Of a stretch of 64,000 nucleotides of DNA, positions 1 to 9,236 are shown in pieces. The stretch comes from Craterilacuibacter sp. RT1T. GTDB taxonomy: Bacteria; Pseudomonadota; Gammaproteobacteria; Burkholderiales; Chromobacteriaceae. Position 1 is the stretch's first letter. Every line of letters starts with the position of its first letter. Under the pieces are notes generated by a model, which worked only from the letters and a program-made list of their open reading frames with translations, searched no databases and was not told the DNA's origin. The position numbers were made by a program, and so were the translations under genes. The stretch covers positions 558,001-622,000 of the forward strand of contig NZ_JAMFLI010000001.1 in the NCBI RefSeq assembly GCF_023502145.1, in the 5' to 3' direction.

Positions 1-1
1 T

Positions 2-1189
2 ATGATTCCGGCCGATGCATTCGACCCTGACGGCGCGTTGCTGGAGTGGGTGAATGAGCTGACCTTGCTGGCACTGGTCGGCATTATCGACCCGCCGCGC
101 GCTGAGGCGAAAGCGGCGATTGCGCGCTGCCAGCAAGCAGGCATAGCGGTGAAAATGATTACCGGCGACCACCGGGTTACGGCGGCGGCGATTGCCCGCG
201 AGCTGGGGCTGAAGGGCGATGTGCATGAGGGGCGTGCGCTGGAAGGGCTGGATGCTCAGGCCTTGGGCGTACTGGTTGAAAACAGTGCCGTGTTTGCGCG
301 CGTCGCTCCCGAGCACAAGTTGCGCATCGTCAAGGCGCTGCAAGCGCGCGGCCATGTGGTGGCGATGACCGGCGACGGGGTAAACGATGCGCCGGCGCTT
401 AAGCGCGCCGACATCGGCGTGGCGATGGGCATCACCGGCACCGAGGTGAGCAAGGAGGCGGCGACGCTGGTGCTGACCGATGACAATTTCGCCACCATCG
501 TGCGTGCGGTGGAAGAGGGGCGAACCATCTACGACAACATTATCAAGTTTGTCCGCTTCCAGTTGTCGACCAATGTCGGCGCCATCTTCACGGTACTTGC
601 CGCACCCTTGCTGGGGCTGGCGACGCCGTTTACCGCGATCCAGTTGTTGTGGGTCAATATCATCATGGATGGGCCGCCGGCGATGACGCTGGGGGTTGAG
701 CCGGCACGCGAGAGGGTGATGCAGGATGCGCCGCGCCGCGCCGACGCGGCGATCCTGTCATGGCAGCGGCTATGGCGCATCGTGCTCTATGGCGCGACGA
801 TGGCGAGCGGCACGCTGGCGGTTTATCTGTGGACGCTGGACTCGCATGCTGCTGCTGCCTCGGCAACGACGATGGCGTTCACCACCTTTGTGCTGTTCCA
901 GTTTTTCAATATTTTCAATGCGCGCGCCGAGTACGGTTCGGCATTCAACCGCCAGTTTTTCAGCAATGGCAAGCTGTGGCTGGCCCTAAGCGGCGTGGTC
1001 GCACTGCAGGTGCTGGTGGTGCACTGGGCGCCGGCACAGGCGGTGTTCGACACGGTCGATCTGAGTACCAGCCAGTGGGCGCTGGCGGTGGCGGTGGCCT
1101 CCAGTACGCTGCTATTGGAGGAGGCGCGCAAGATGTTGCTGAGGCTATTCTCGCGCAGCAAGTCAGCGCGGTTTATCGCGGGCGGATGA
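2..1189 (+). CDS. P-type cation-transporting ATPase (PMR1/PacL-like), C-terminal part
   Basis: The window opens inside this gene. About 395 residues remain of a pump class that usually has roughly 900, so the first in-frame ATG is not the true start and the DKTGT phosphorylation motif lies outside. The hinge motif TGDGVNDAP of the cytoplasmic P domain is at about residues 123-131. The C-terminal membrane half follows from about residue 181. The motif NIIMDGPPA (about residues 219-227) closely resembles the ion-binding sixth helix of PMR1/SPCA-type Ca2+/Mn2+ pumps. Export of calcium or manganese from the cytoplasm is therefore the likely role, but the substrate is inferred from this motif alone. 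Confidence 0.9.
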   Translation: MIPADAFDPDGALLEWVNELTLLALVGIIDPPRAEAKAAIARCQQAGIAVKMITGDHRVTAAAIARELGLKGDVHEGRALEGLDAQALGVLVENSAVFARVAPEHKLRIVKALQARGHVVAMTGDGVNDAPALKRADIGVAMGITGTEVSKEAATLVLTDDNFATIVRAVEEGRTIYDNIIKFVRFQLSTNVGAIFTVLAAPLLGLATPFTAIQLLWVNIIMDGPPAMTLGVEPARERVMQDAPRRADAAILSWQRLWRIVLYGATMASGTLAVYLWTLDSHAAAASATTMAFTTFVLFQFFNIFNARAEYGSAFNRQFFSNGKLWLALSGVVALQVLVVHWAPAQAVFDTVDLSTSQWALAVAVASSTLLLEEARKMLLRLFSRSKSARFIAGG

Positions 1190-1388
1190 TTTTATGCAGG
1201 CATGTCAGCCATGATCTGAAGCCCGGCAAGGGATTTGTGTTGTCGCGCACCTATCGATGATGCGTATGGTATTATTTGCTTGTTTAATAAAAAACATATG
1301 TATAAATTGGCCATGCTCTTGCTGATGCATGGCCTGATCGTCATGTTTTTGATGTTGCCGTCCTTGCGCTGGCCGGTAGAAAGCCGAT

Positions 1389-4300
1389 ATGAATTTAGGT
1401 CGCCTTCAGTGGCGCTCGCTCAAGACACGGGTCACTTTTACGGCACTATTTGTCGTGATGGCCGGGATCTGTTTGCTGACGTTTTACGTCAGCCGGATGC
1501 TGCGTGAGGATATGCAGCAGCAGTTGAGCCAGCAGCAGCTCGCTGCGGTCAGTTTTATGGCCAATCATGTCAATCATGAGCTGGATGAGCGCATGCAGGT
1601 GCTGCATGCGCTAGCGGCGAGTGTACAGCCGGCACAATTGGCCGATGACCGTGCAATGCAGGCACTGCTTGATAAACAAACATTGCTGCTGGCGATGTTT
1701 AACGGCGGCGTACTTGCCTACCGCACCGACGGTGTCTCCATCGCCGAGACGCCGCGCTCAGTCGGGCGTGTCGGCACCAACCACTTGTATATCGACACGA
1801 TTGCCGCCGCCTTGCGCGAGGGGCGTGCTACTTTTAGCCGGCCCATCATGGGCAAAGCCCTGCGTGCTCCAGTCTTCGGCATGAGTGTGCCCATCCGTGA
1901 TGCACAAGGCCGGGTAGTAGGGGCTTTATCCGGCGTGACCCATCTGGGTAAGCCCAATTTTCTTGATCAAATTACCGGCAGCAATTACGGCAAAAGCGGC
2001 CATTACGCCATTGTCGATCGCCGCCACCGCCTGGTGGTCACCTCCTCCGACAAGTTGCGCATCATGCAGCCGCTCCCCGTGCCTGGCACGCATGTCTTGA
2101 CCGATCGTTTATTGCGCCAGAATGCAGGTTCGGTAATTGGCACGAGTCAGCAAGGACGTGAGGAGCTGGTTTCCAGCAAAGATATCCCGCTGGCGGGCTG
2201 GGTGTTGACGGCTTCGCTCCCGATAGACGAAGCCTTTTCCCCTATCCATGCCATGCAGCAGCGCATGCTGCTGGCCGCCGGCCTGTTGTCTTTGCTGGCC
2301 GGCATTCTTATCTGGTGGCTATTGCGGCGTCAGCTCTCGCCTTTGCAACAGGCTGCCGTTATGTTGACGCAATTGGCGGAGCAGCCACCCACCGCGTGTG
2401 CTTTGCCTATCCGGCGCCATGATGAAATCGGCAGTTTGATTGCCGGTTTTAACAGCCTGCTCGCCAAGTTGGCCCAGCGTGAACGTGCCCTGCAGGAAAG
2501 CCAGAGCATGTTGTCGGAAATTCTGGCCAATGTGGATGCGAGTATTTATCTGAAGGATACAGAGGGACGTTATCTCTTTGCCAACCGTCCGGTGCTGACC
2601 TTGTTTGGTGCCTCGCTGGAGGAGGTTGTCGGACAGCGGGATGAGCACTTTTTCGACCCGGATACGGCCGCCCGCTTATGCCTGAATGACCGTAAGGTGT
2701 TGGAGCAGGGGCAGGTGCTGCGCACGGAAGAGAGCAATTTGCAGGTACAGGGGCGCCTGGCAACCTATTGGAGCGTCAAGTTGCCGCTACGCAATGCCGC
2801 CGGTGAGATTTATGCCCTGTGCGGCATCTCTACCGATGTGACCGAAAGTAAGCGTATTGAGAAATATGAACAGTTCCGCAGTCATACGCTGGAGTTGCTG
2901 GTCAAGGGCGCTTCCTTGCCGGTGCTGCTGCAGGCCATTGTGCAGGGGGTGGAGCAGGTTGACCCGGCCATGTTGTGCAGCGTCCTGTTGCTGGATGAGG
3001 ACGGTCGCCATCTTGGCCAAAGCGTAGCGCCGAGCCTGCCTGAGTTTTATGTGGCGGCTGTTGACGGCATTGAGATCGGCGTCGGTGTAGGTTCTTGCGG
3101 AACGGCGGCGATCACCGGGCAGCGGGTGATCGTCGAGGATATACAGCAGCATGCTTATTGGGCGCCCTATAAGGCCTTGGCCGCACGTGCAGGGCTGGCG
3201 GCCTGCTGGTCGCAGCCCATCGTGTCGCCTGCCGGCAAGGTGCTGGGGACTTTTGCCATCTATGCGCGCGAAGTGCGCCAGCCTAGCGTCAACGATATCG
3301 CGATTATTGAACAGTCTGCCCATCTGGTCAGCATCGCGCTTGAGCGCAAGCAGGCGGAGGACAAGCTGCATTTGGCGGCGAGCGTGTTCACCCATGCGCG
3401 TGAAGGCATCATGATTACCAGTCTGGATGGCACGATCATCGATACCAATGCCGCATTCAGCCAGATTAGCGGCTATTCCCGCGCGGAAGTGTTGGGGCAA
3501 AAGCCCCGTCTGTTCAAGTCGGGCCGGCATCCGGATGCATTTTATAGCGAGATGTGGCAAAAATTGATCACATGCGGCCATTGGTCGGGTGAGCTATGGA
3601 ATCGGCACAAGAGTGGCGAGATTTGTGCCGAGATGGCGACCATTAGCGCCATACGCGATAGCGCAGGCGACACCCGGCAGTATGTGGCGCTGTTTTCCGA
3701 TATTTCCGCGTTGAAGGCGCATCAAAACCAGCTTGAATACATGGCGCATTATGATGCGTTGACTCATTTGCCCAACCGCATCTTGCTGGCGGACAGGTTG
3801 CAGCAGGCCATGAGGCAGAGTGCCAGAAGCGGGTATGCGCTGGCTGTGGTCTATCTGGATCTGGATGGCTTCAAGGAAGTGAACGACCGTTATGGACATG
3901 CTGCGGGCGATCAGTTGCTGCTGGCACTCGCCGAAGGCATGCGCAACGCCCTGCGGGATGGCGATACGCTGGCCCGCCTGGGCGGCGATGAGTTTGTCGC
4001 GGTGCTGCCGGCGTTGCCAGAAATTGCCATCTGTAAGCCCATTCTGGCCCGTTTGCTGGCTGCCGCAGCCCAGCGTGTGATGGTGAATGGAGAGCCCTTG
4101 CAGGTTTCGGCCAGTGTGGGAGTGACGTTTTATCCGCAGCAGCAGGAGAGCGTGGATGCCGACCAGCTTTTGCGTCAGGCCGATCAGGCCATGTATCAGG
4201 CCAAGCTGGCCGGACGCAACCGCTTTCACCTGTTTGATGCAGAGGAAGACCGCAATATCCGCCATCACCATGCCAGCCTGAAGCGTTTGCGTCAGGCATT

Positions 4301-5444
4301 GAGTGATGGCGAGTTTGTGCTGTATTACCAGCCCAAGGTCAATATGCGTAGCGGCGCGGTGGTGGGTGCCGAGGCACTGATACGCTGGCAGCATCCAGAG
4401 CAAGGCTTGTTGCTGCCGGGCGAATTTTTACCTGCCATCGAGAATGACCCCTTGGCCATTGAGCTGGGGGAGTGGGTGATTGCGACAGCATTGGCCCAGA
4501 TGTTGGCGTGGCGGGAGGCCGGGCTGGAGATACCGGTGAGCGTCAATATCGGGGCCTACCAGTTGCAACAGCCCGATTTCGCCACGCGCTTGCAGGCATT
4601 GTTGGCGGCGCAGCCGGCAGTCAGGCCAGGCGATCTGGAGCTGGAGGTGTTGGAAACCAGTGCCATGGAGGATCTGAACGGCGTGTCGCAGCTGATTGCG
4701 GCATGCGGCGAGATCGGCGTGGTGTTTGCGCTGGATGATTTTGGTACCGGTTATTCCTCGCTGACGTATCTGAAACGCTTGCCGGTTGTCCTGCTTAAAG
4801 TGGATCAGAGTTTTGTGCGTGGCATGCTGGAAGATGCTGATGATTTGGCCATTCTGGAAGGCGTGATCAGTTTGGCTGCGACTTTCCGGCGCCAGCTTAT
4901 TGCCGAAGGCGTGGAAACCGTCGCGCATGGCGAACTTTTGTTGCAATTAGGGTGCGAGCTGGCGCAGGGCTATGGTATTGCGCGGCCTATGCCGGGGCCT
5001 GCCTTGCCGGACTGGGCCGCTCACTGGCAACCCGACCCGGCCTGGCAAGATGTGGCGGTGATTGCGCGCCATCATTTACCGCTGCTGTTTGCCCAGGTGG
5101 AACATCAGGCGTGGATGGATCATATGGTCCGCTATCTTCGCGGCGGGCAAATGGCTCAGCCTGCACTGGATCCACAGCGTTGTCGTCTGGGCTTGTGGCT
5201 TGGTCGCGAAGGCTTGCTGCGTTACGGTGCATCGCCGGCCTTGACCCATGCGACGGTCTTGCACGAGCAAGTCCATGCGCAAGCTGCGCGTTTGTGCGAA
5301 TGGCGGGTATTGGGTTTGCAAGCGCAAGTGGATGCCGGTATCGAAGAGTTGCAAGAGCAGCATGCGGCATTGCAGAATCAGTTGAGAAAACTGGAAATGG
5401 TATCGGGACAGGATCTGGCTCCACGCCTTGAAGCCCAAGTTTAA
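1389..5444 (+). CDS. Membrane-bound GGDEF-EAL protein with Cache, HAMP, PAS, GAF and C-terminal CZB domains
   Basis: This 1351-residue c-di-GMP turnover protein has, in order: a first membrane helix (about 13-33), a periplasmic dCache-like sensor (35-290), a second helix (293-312), HAMP (314-370), PAS (370-490), GAF (495-654), PAS (659-774), GGDEF (783-949), EAL (about 960-1210) and a chemoreceptor zinc-binding (CZB) domain (about 1223-1330). The GGDEF motif (865-869) is intact. The EAL signature (995-997), DDFGTGYSS and the IAEGVET glutamate are also intact, so both cyclase and phosphodiesterase activity are possible. Likely zinc ligands in CZB are His1239 or His1245, Cys1265, His1292 and His1296. 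The gene stands alone and ends at a strong hairpin terminator. Zinc control of c-di-GMP is inferred by analogy with E. coli DgcZ, where CZB is N-terminal. Confidence 0.93.
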   Translation: MNLGRLQWRSLKTRVTFTALFVVMAGICLLTFYVSRMLREDMQQQLSQQQLAAVSFMANHVNHELDERMQVLHALAASVQPAQLADDRAMQALLDKQTLLLAMFNGGVLAYRTDGVSIAETPRSVGRVGTNHLYIDTIAAALREGRATFSRPIMGKALRAPVFGMSVPIRDAQGRVVGALSGVTHLGKPNFLDQITGSNYGKSGHYAIVDRRHRLVVTSSDKLRIMQPLPVPGTHVLTDRLLRQNAGSVIGTSQQGREELVSSKDIPLAGWVLTASLPIDEAFSPIHAMQQRMLLAAGLLSLLAGILIWWLLRRQLSPLQQAAVMLTQLAEQPPTACALPIRRHDEIGSLIAGFNSLLAKLAQRERALQESQSMLSEILANVDASIYLKDTEGRYLFANRPVLTLFGASLEEVVGQRDEHFFDPDTAARLCLNDRKVLEQGQVLRTEESNLQVQGRLATYWSVKLPLRNAAGEIYALCGISTDVTESKRIEKYEQFRSHTLELLVKGASLPVLLQAIVQGVEQVDPAMLCSVLLLDEDGRHLGQSVAPSLPEFYVAAVDGIEIGVGVGSCGTAAITGQRVIVEDIQQHAYWAPYKALAARAGLAACWSQPIVSPAGKVLGTFAIYAREVRQPSVNDIAIIEQSAHLVSIALERKQAEDKLHLAASVFTHAREGIMITSLDGTIIDTNAAFSQISGYSRAEVLGQKPRLFKSGRHPDAFYSEMWQKLITCGHWSGELWNRHKSGEICAEMATISAIRDSAGDTRQYVALFSDISALKAHQNQLEYMAHYDALTHLPNRILLADRLQQAMRQSARSGYALAVVYLDLDGFKEVNDRYGHAAGDQLLLALAEGMRNALRDGDTLARLGGDEFVAVLPALPEIAICKPILARLLAAAAQRVMVNGEPLQVSASVGVTFYPQQQESVDADQLLRQADQAMYQAKLAGRNRFHLFDAEEDRNIRHHHASLKRLRQALSDGEFVLYYQPKVNMRSGAVVGAEALIRWQHPEQGLLLPGEFLPAIENDPLAIELGEWVIATALAQMLAWREAGLEIPVSVNIGAYQLQQPDFATRLQALLAAQPAVRPGDLELEVLETSAMEDLNGVSQLIAACGEIGVVFALDDFGTGYSSLTYLKRLPVVLLKVDQSFVRGMLEDADDLAILEGVISLAATFRRQLIAEGVETVAHGELLLQLGCELAQGYGIARPMPGPALPDWAAHWQPDPAWQDVAVIARHHLPLLFAQVEHQAWMDHMVRYLRGGQMAQPALDPQRCRLGLWLGREGLLRYGASPALTHATVLHEQVHAQAARLCEWRVLGLQAQVDAGIEELQEQHAALQNQLRKLEMVSGQDLAPRLEAQV

Positions 5445-5461
5445 TAGCGTGCCCGATGCGA

Positions 5462-5497
5462 AAGATAGCGCCCGGCACATACCGGGCGCTATCTTTT
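5462..5497. terminator. Bidirectional rho-independent terminator
   Basis: A perfect 14-bp stem (5462-5475 with 5482-5495) has a 6-nt loop and is followed by T residues. A-rich bases flank the other side, so it can serve both the GGDEF-EAL gene (plus strand) and the PEBP-family gene (minus strand), which converge here. Confidence 0.9.
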
Positions 5498-5503
5498 TGG
5501 GTT

Positions 5504-6100
5504 TCAGTCGCGGGTGTACGGAATCGTCATCATGGCGCTTCCCAGCTTATGCGCATGCAGCAGGAAACCTATCATATTCGGCGTGACCTCGCCCTTGACC
5601 GGGAGCTTGTCGATATCCAGTGCCCATACGGTGTACTGGTAGCGGTGCATGCCATCCGCCTGTGGCGGGCAGGGGCCGCCGTACTGACGGGTACCAAAGT
5701 CGTTGCCTGGCATTTGTGCGCCTTTGGGCAGGGCGCCTTTGGGGTTGCCTGCACCTTCAGCCAGAGCAGTCGTTGATGCCGGAATATCCGTCATCAACCA
5801 GTGCCACCAGCCACCGCCTGTCGGCGCGTCCGGGTCATGCAGGGTAATGGCGAAGCTTTTGGTGCCGGCCGGTGCATTGCTCCAGACTAGCGGTGGCGAG
5901 ATATTTTTGCCGGTGCAGCCCCAACCGTTGAAAGCAAAACGCGTATCCAGCGGTTTGCCTTCGGTAAGCGCCGGGCTTTTAAGGGCAAAGCATTGACTAC
6001 CGGCTTTGGCTGGCCAGCAAATGTCATTGCTGCCCGTTTCTGCATGACTGGAAAATGAGGCCAAAAGCAGCATGCCAGCGGCAAGCGTCGTGTATTTCAT
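5504..6100 (-). CDS. YbhB/YbcL-family (PEBP, Raf kinase inhibitor-like) periplasmic protein
   Basis: This 198-residue protein has a cleavable signal peptide (residues 1-20, ending SHA), so it acts in the periplasm. The phosphatidylethanolamine-binding protein fold is shown by DPDAP (89-93), GGWWHW, and the second ligand-site motif FGTRQYGGPCPP (about 135-146). Bacterial members bind small anions or phospholipid head groups, and their physiological role is poorly defined. Four cysteines (28, 37, 62, 144) could form disulfides. The gene lies 27 bp downstream of the glsB-like gene on the same strand, so the two may be co-transcribed toward the shared terminator. Confidence 0.9.
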   Translation of the reverse strand: MKYTTLAAGMLLLASFSSHAETGSNDICWPAKAGSQCFALKSPALTEGKPLDTRFAFNGWGCTGKNISPPLVWSNAPAGTKSFAITLHDPDAPTGGGWWHWLMTDIPASTTALAEGAGNPKGALPKGAQMPGNDFGTRQYGGPCPPQADGMHRYQYTVWALDIDKLPVKGEVTPNMIGFLLHAHKLGSAMMTIPYTRD

Positions 6101-6127
6101 AGACTATCCTTTTCGTGGATACGGCGC

Positions 6128-6394
6128 TTACTTGAATACACCTAACAGCTTTAGCACAAACAGCAAGATCACGGCGCCAAGTATGCCAAAGCCCAGGCCG
6201 GTCAGCGAAAATGCGCCGGCATTGTCTGCCGCGCCTATGCCCAGTACGCTGCCGAATATCCAACGCCCAAGCGCCGAGCCGACAATACCGACCAAGACAT
6301 TGGCGATAATGCCTTGCTGGGCATCGGTGCCCATGACTTTGCTGGCCAGCCAGCCGATCAGACCACCCACAATCAGGGTGATAATCCATCCCAT
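6128..6394 (-). CDS. GlsB/YeaQ/YmgE-family stress-response membrane protein
   Basis: This 88-residue inner-membrane protein has three predicted helices. The Gly-rich pattern (GGLIGWLAS near the N-terminus, then GIVGSALGRW and a last helix ending KLLGVF) is typical of the small transglycosylase-associated/GlsB family linked to envelope and acid stress. A strong GGAGGAG ribosome-binding site precedes the ATG by about 5 bases. The biochemical function of the family is unknown. It is the first gene of a probable two-gene minus-strand unit with the PEBP-family gene. Confidence 0.9.
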   Translation of the reverse strand: MGWIITLIVGGLIGWLASKVMGTDAQQGIIANVLVGIVGSALGRWIFGSVLGIGAADNAGAFSLTGLGFGILGAVILLFVLKLLGVFK

Positions 6395-6533
6395 GATGTT
6401 CTCCTCCTGTCAGTACCCGGTGAATGATGATGTACCGTGCCAGCATAGACGCATTTTTAGACTTTTTTGCATGGCGCGCAGGCGGCAGGCTTTACGGTAT
6501 CATCGCCGCTCGCCCATCTGTCTTTGTGATGCC

Positions 6534-7562
6534 ATGCCCCATTCTGTTGATGAATTGATTGCCCGCCTGCCCAAAACCGAGTTGCACCTGCATATTGAAG
6601 GCACGCTGGAGCCGGAGCTGATGTTTGCCTTGGCACAGAAAAACGCCGTCGCCCTGCCGTATGCCAGCGTGGAAGCCGTCCGTGCCGCCTATGATTTTTC
6701 CAATCTGCAGTCCTTTCTCGATCTGTATTACGCCGGTGCCGGCGTGTTGCTGACCGAGGATGATTTTTTCGATCTGGCCTGGGCCTATCTTGAGCGCGCG
6801 CATGCCGACCATATCGTGCACACCGAGATTTTCTTCGACCCGCAAACCCATACCGCACGCGGCATTGCCTACGCCACCGTGCATCGCGGCCTGCGTCGTG
6901 CGCTCGCCCAAGCGCAGCAGCAGTGGGGTATGAGCTCGCGTCTGATCCTGTCTTTTTTGCGCCATCTGAGCGAAGACGAGGGTTTTGCTGCGCTGGATGA
7001 GGCTTTGCCGTTTCTGGACGAGATAGACGGCTTCGGTCTGGACTCGAGCGAGCTTGGACATCCGCCGGAAAAATTCGCGCGCCTGTTTGCCCGTTGCCGC
7101 GCACTGGGCAAGCCGGTGGTGGCGCATGCCGGGGAGGAGGGGCCGCCGGACTATGTATGGCAGGCGCTGGACGGTTTGCAGGTGTGCCGCATCGATCACG
7201 GCGTGCGTTCGCTGGAAGACGCGGCACTGGTCGCGCGTCTGGTTAAGGCGCGCATGCCTTTGACCGTCTGCCCCTTGTCCAATCTCAAGCTCAAGGTGGT
7301 AGACAAGCTTGCCGAGCATCCGCTGAAAAAAATGCTCGATGCCGGTTTGTGTGCTCTGGTGAATTCGGATGACCCGGCTTATTTCGGTGGTTATCTGGGG
7401 GAGAATTTGCTGGCTTGCCGTCAGGCGCTGGACTTGTCGGCACTTGATGTGGTGCAGCTGGTCAAGAACGGTTTTGAAGCCAGCTGGCTACCTGCTGAGC
7501 AAAAAGCCGGCTGGCTGGCTGAATGCGATGCCGTTCTGGCGGCGTGGAAGGGTGAAGCATGA
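6534..7562 (+). CDS. Adenine deaminase (adenosine deaminase family, type 2)
   Basis: This 342-residue metal-dependent hydrolase belongs to the adenosine/adenine deaminase family. Zinc ligands are HLH (residues 18-20), the HAGEEG histidine (198) and the aspartate pair in NSDDP (277-281). The catalytic glutamate is in HAGEEG. The segment DSSELGHPP (170-178) and the IDHG motif match the bacterial subgroup shown to deaminate adenine to hypoxanthine rather than adenosine, so adenine deaminase in purine salvage is the better call. The reading frame is open upstream, but family alignment supports the ATG at 6534. The stop overlaps the start of the next gene (ATGA). Confidence 0.88.
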   Translation: MPHSVDELIARLPKTELHLHIEGTLEPELMFALAQKNAVALPYASVEAVRAAYDFSNLQSFLDLYYAGAGVLLTEDDFFDLAWAYLERAHADHIVHTEIFFDPQTHTARGIAYATVHRGLRRALAQAQQQWGMSSRLILSFLRHLSEDEGFAALDEALPFLDEIDGFGLDSSELGHPPEKFARLFARCRALGKPVVAHAGEEGPPDYVWQALDGLQVCRIDHGVRSLEDAALVARLVKARMPLTVCPLSNLKLKVVDKLAEHPLKKMLDAGLCALVNSDDPAYFGGYLGENLLACRQALDLSALDVVQLVKNGFEASWLPAEQKAGWLAECDAVLAAWKGEA

Positions 7563-7918
7563 GCGTGGTGTCGCCCTGTATCGGCCAGTGCCAGCTGGAT
7601 GAGGGCGGGCATTACTGCACCGGCTGCCAGCGCACGCGCGATGAAATCGGTGCCTGGAGCGGCATGAGTGATGCCGGCAAAAAGGCAGTGTGGGCGCGCC
7701 TGCTGTCGCTCAAACCGGCCGTGCGGCAAAAGGTCTGCGAGGCGTGCGGTGCAGGCTTTGGCTGTGGCAACGGCGGCAAGGATGGGTCTTGCTGGTGCAA
7801 TGATTTGCCCAATGTACTGCCGCCCACCCCGGGCGTGGCCGACTGCCTGTGCCCGGACTGCCTGAAGCAAAAACTGGCGGCCGCGTATCAGGCGCGCGCT
7901 CTGGATTGTCCGCTGTAA
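7559..7918 (+). CDS. Cys-rich protein: DUF1289 domain fused to a Cys_rich_CWC domain
   Basis: This 119-residue protein carries two small cysteine-rich modules. Residues 5-33 hold the DUF1289 pattern (SPCIGQC, YCTGCQRT). Residues 58 to the end carry CEACGAGFGCG, SCWCND and CLCPDC, as in the cysteine-rich CWC family. Both are presumed metal-binding modules without known function, and they are often encoded as separate proteins. The start overlaps the adenine deaminase stop by 4 bp, which points to translational coupling, but no functional link is known. Confidence 0.85.
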   Translation: MSVVSPCIGQCQLDEGGHYCTGCQRTRDEIGAWSGMSDAGKKAVWARLLSLKPAVRQKVCEACGAGFGCGNGGKDGSCWCNDLPNVLPPTPGVADCLCPDCLKQKLAAAYQARALDCPL

Positions 7919-8127
7919 ATGAACCCAGACCCGCGGTGAGCGTTCTGCTTGCCGCGGCTTGATCTTCTATCGCCTTGCTCACGGGCGATACATTGCATTT
8001 TTCTAAAGTGAATATGATTACATAGTAATTTATTCATTATGTGCTCCTCTGTACATTCCGGATTAAGCAAAGACCGCGGCCTGTTGGATGAGGCCCGGCC
8101 TTGAGAATCAGGAATCCGGAGGAAACC

Positions 8128-9198
8128 ATGTCCCAAAGTTTGCCTTGTCTCTTTGTTGATCTGCCGCTGGTGCGCGCCAATGCCGAAGCCATGGTGCAGT
8201 TGTGTGAGGCGTCCGGTATTCACCCGGTCGGCATTACCAAGCTGGCTTGCGGTGCGCATGAAGTGGCCGAAGCCTATCTTGATGGCGGCATCCGTATCTT
8301 GGGTGACTCGCGTATCCATAATCTGGAAAAACTGCAGGGCTTGCCGGCGCAAAAACTGCTGCTGCGCATTCCCGCCGCAAGCGATGTGATGGATGTAGTG
8401 CGCTACGCCGATATCTCGCTTAACTCCGAAGAGCACACGATACGCGCCTTGTCTGCTGCAGCCGTAGCACAAGGGCGGGTGCACAAAATCATCGTGATGC
8501 ATGATTTGGGCGACTTGCGCGAGGGGTGCTTCAATGTCGACGACACCGTGGCGCTGGCGCGTCTGGTGAGCCGGTTGCCGGGTCTCGAACTCGAAGGTCT
8601 GGGTACCAATCTTGCCTGCTATGGCGGGGTCGAACCGACCACCGACAACCAGCAGCAACTGGTCGATATCGCACACCGTATCGAGCAAGAGCTGGGCGTG
8701 AAGCTGCATGTGGTTTCCGGTGCCAGCTCCGCCGCATTGCCTTTATTGCTTAGGGGCGGCTTGCCGGACGGCATCAATCAGCTGCGTCTGGGGGCTTCTT
8801 TGCTGATGGGTATCGGTCTGAATGACGACCCGATTCCGGGTACGAGCCAGGACACCATGCGCCTGGGGGTCGAGATTATCGAGCTTAAGGAAAAGCCGTC
8901 GGTGCCGGTCAATTCGACCGCGCTGGATGCTTTTGGCAACAAGCCGGTATTCGAGGACTTGGGTATCCGCCGGCGCGCCATCTGCGCGATTGGCAAACAG
9001 GATGTGAACTTCGACGACCTGATTGCACTGGATCCGGCGCTACGCATTATCGGTGGCAGCTCTGACCACCTGATTCTCGATGTGACCGATACGGCGCAAC
9101 CTTATCAGGTGGGCGACACCATCTATTTTGCGCTGAGCTATGGCGGCGCCTTGCAATGCATGACTTCCGAATACGTACGCAAAGAATACTTGCACTAA
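8128..9198 (+). CDS. Ornithine/alanine racemase-family PLP enzyme (Orr-like)
   Basis: This 356-residue fold-type III PLP enzyme is related to the alanine racemase N-terminal barrel and to clostridial ornithine racemase. The likely PLP lysine is in VGITKLACG (about residue 32), followed by the family motif GGIRILGDSR. VVSGASS, GINQLRLGAS and the C-terminal LSYGGALQ also fit. The ATG at 8128 is chosen because CCGGAGGAAACC precedes it; an upstream in-frame start at 8101 has none. A basic amino-acid antiporter gene follows after 38 bp, so the substrate is probably ornithine, lysine or arginine. L/D-ornithine interconversion is inferred, not shown. Confidence 0.85.
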   Translation: MSQSLPCLFVDLPLVRANAEAMVQLCEASGIHPVGITKLACGAHEVAEAYLDGGIRILGDSRIHNLEKLQGLPAQKLLLRIPAASDVMDVVRYADISLNSEEHTIRALSAAAVAQGRVHKIIVMHDLGDLREGCFNVDDTVALARLVSRLPGLELEGLGTNLACYGGVEPTTDNQQQLVDIAHRIEQELGVKLHVVSGASSAALPLLLRGGLPDGINQLRLGASLLMGIGLNDDPIPGTSQDTMRLGVEIIELKEKPSVPVNSTALDAFGNKPVFEDLGIRRRAICAIGKQDVNFDDLIALDPALRIIGGSSDHLILDVTDTAQPYQVGDTIYFALSYGGALQCMTSEYVRKEYLH

Positions 9199-9236
9199 GC
9201 CATATGGGCTTCCGACTCATCGAAATGGAGTAAAAC

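Noticed and set aside
2-1189. Truncated pump as a pseudogene
   Set aside because: The frame is open to the first base of the window, so the missing N-terminal part is explained by the window edge.
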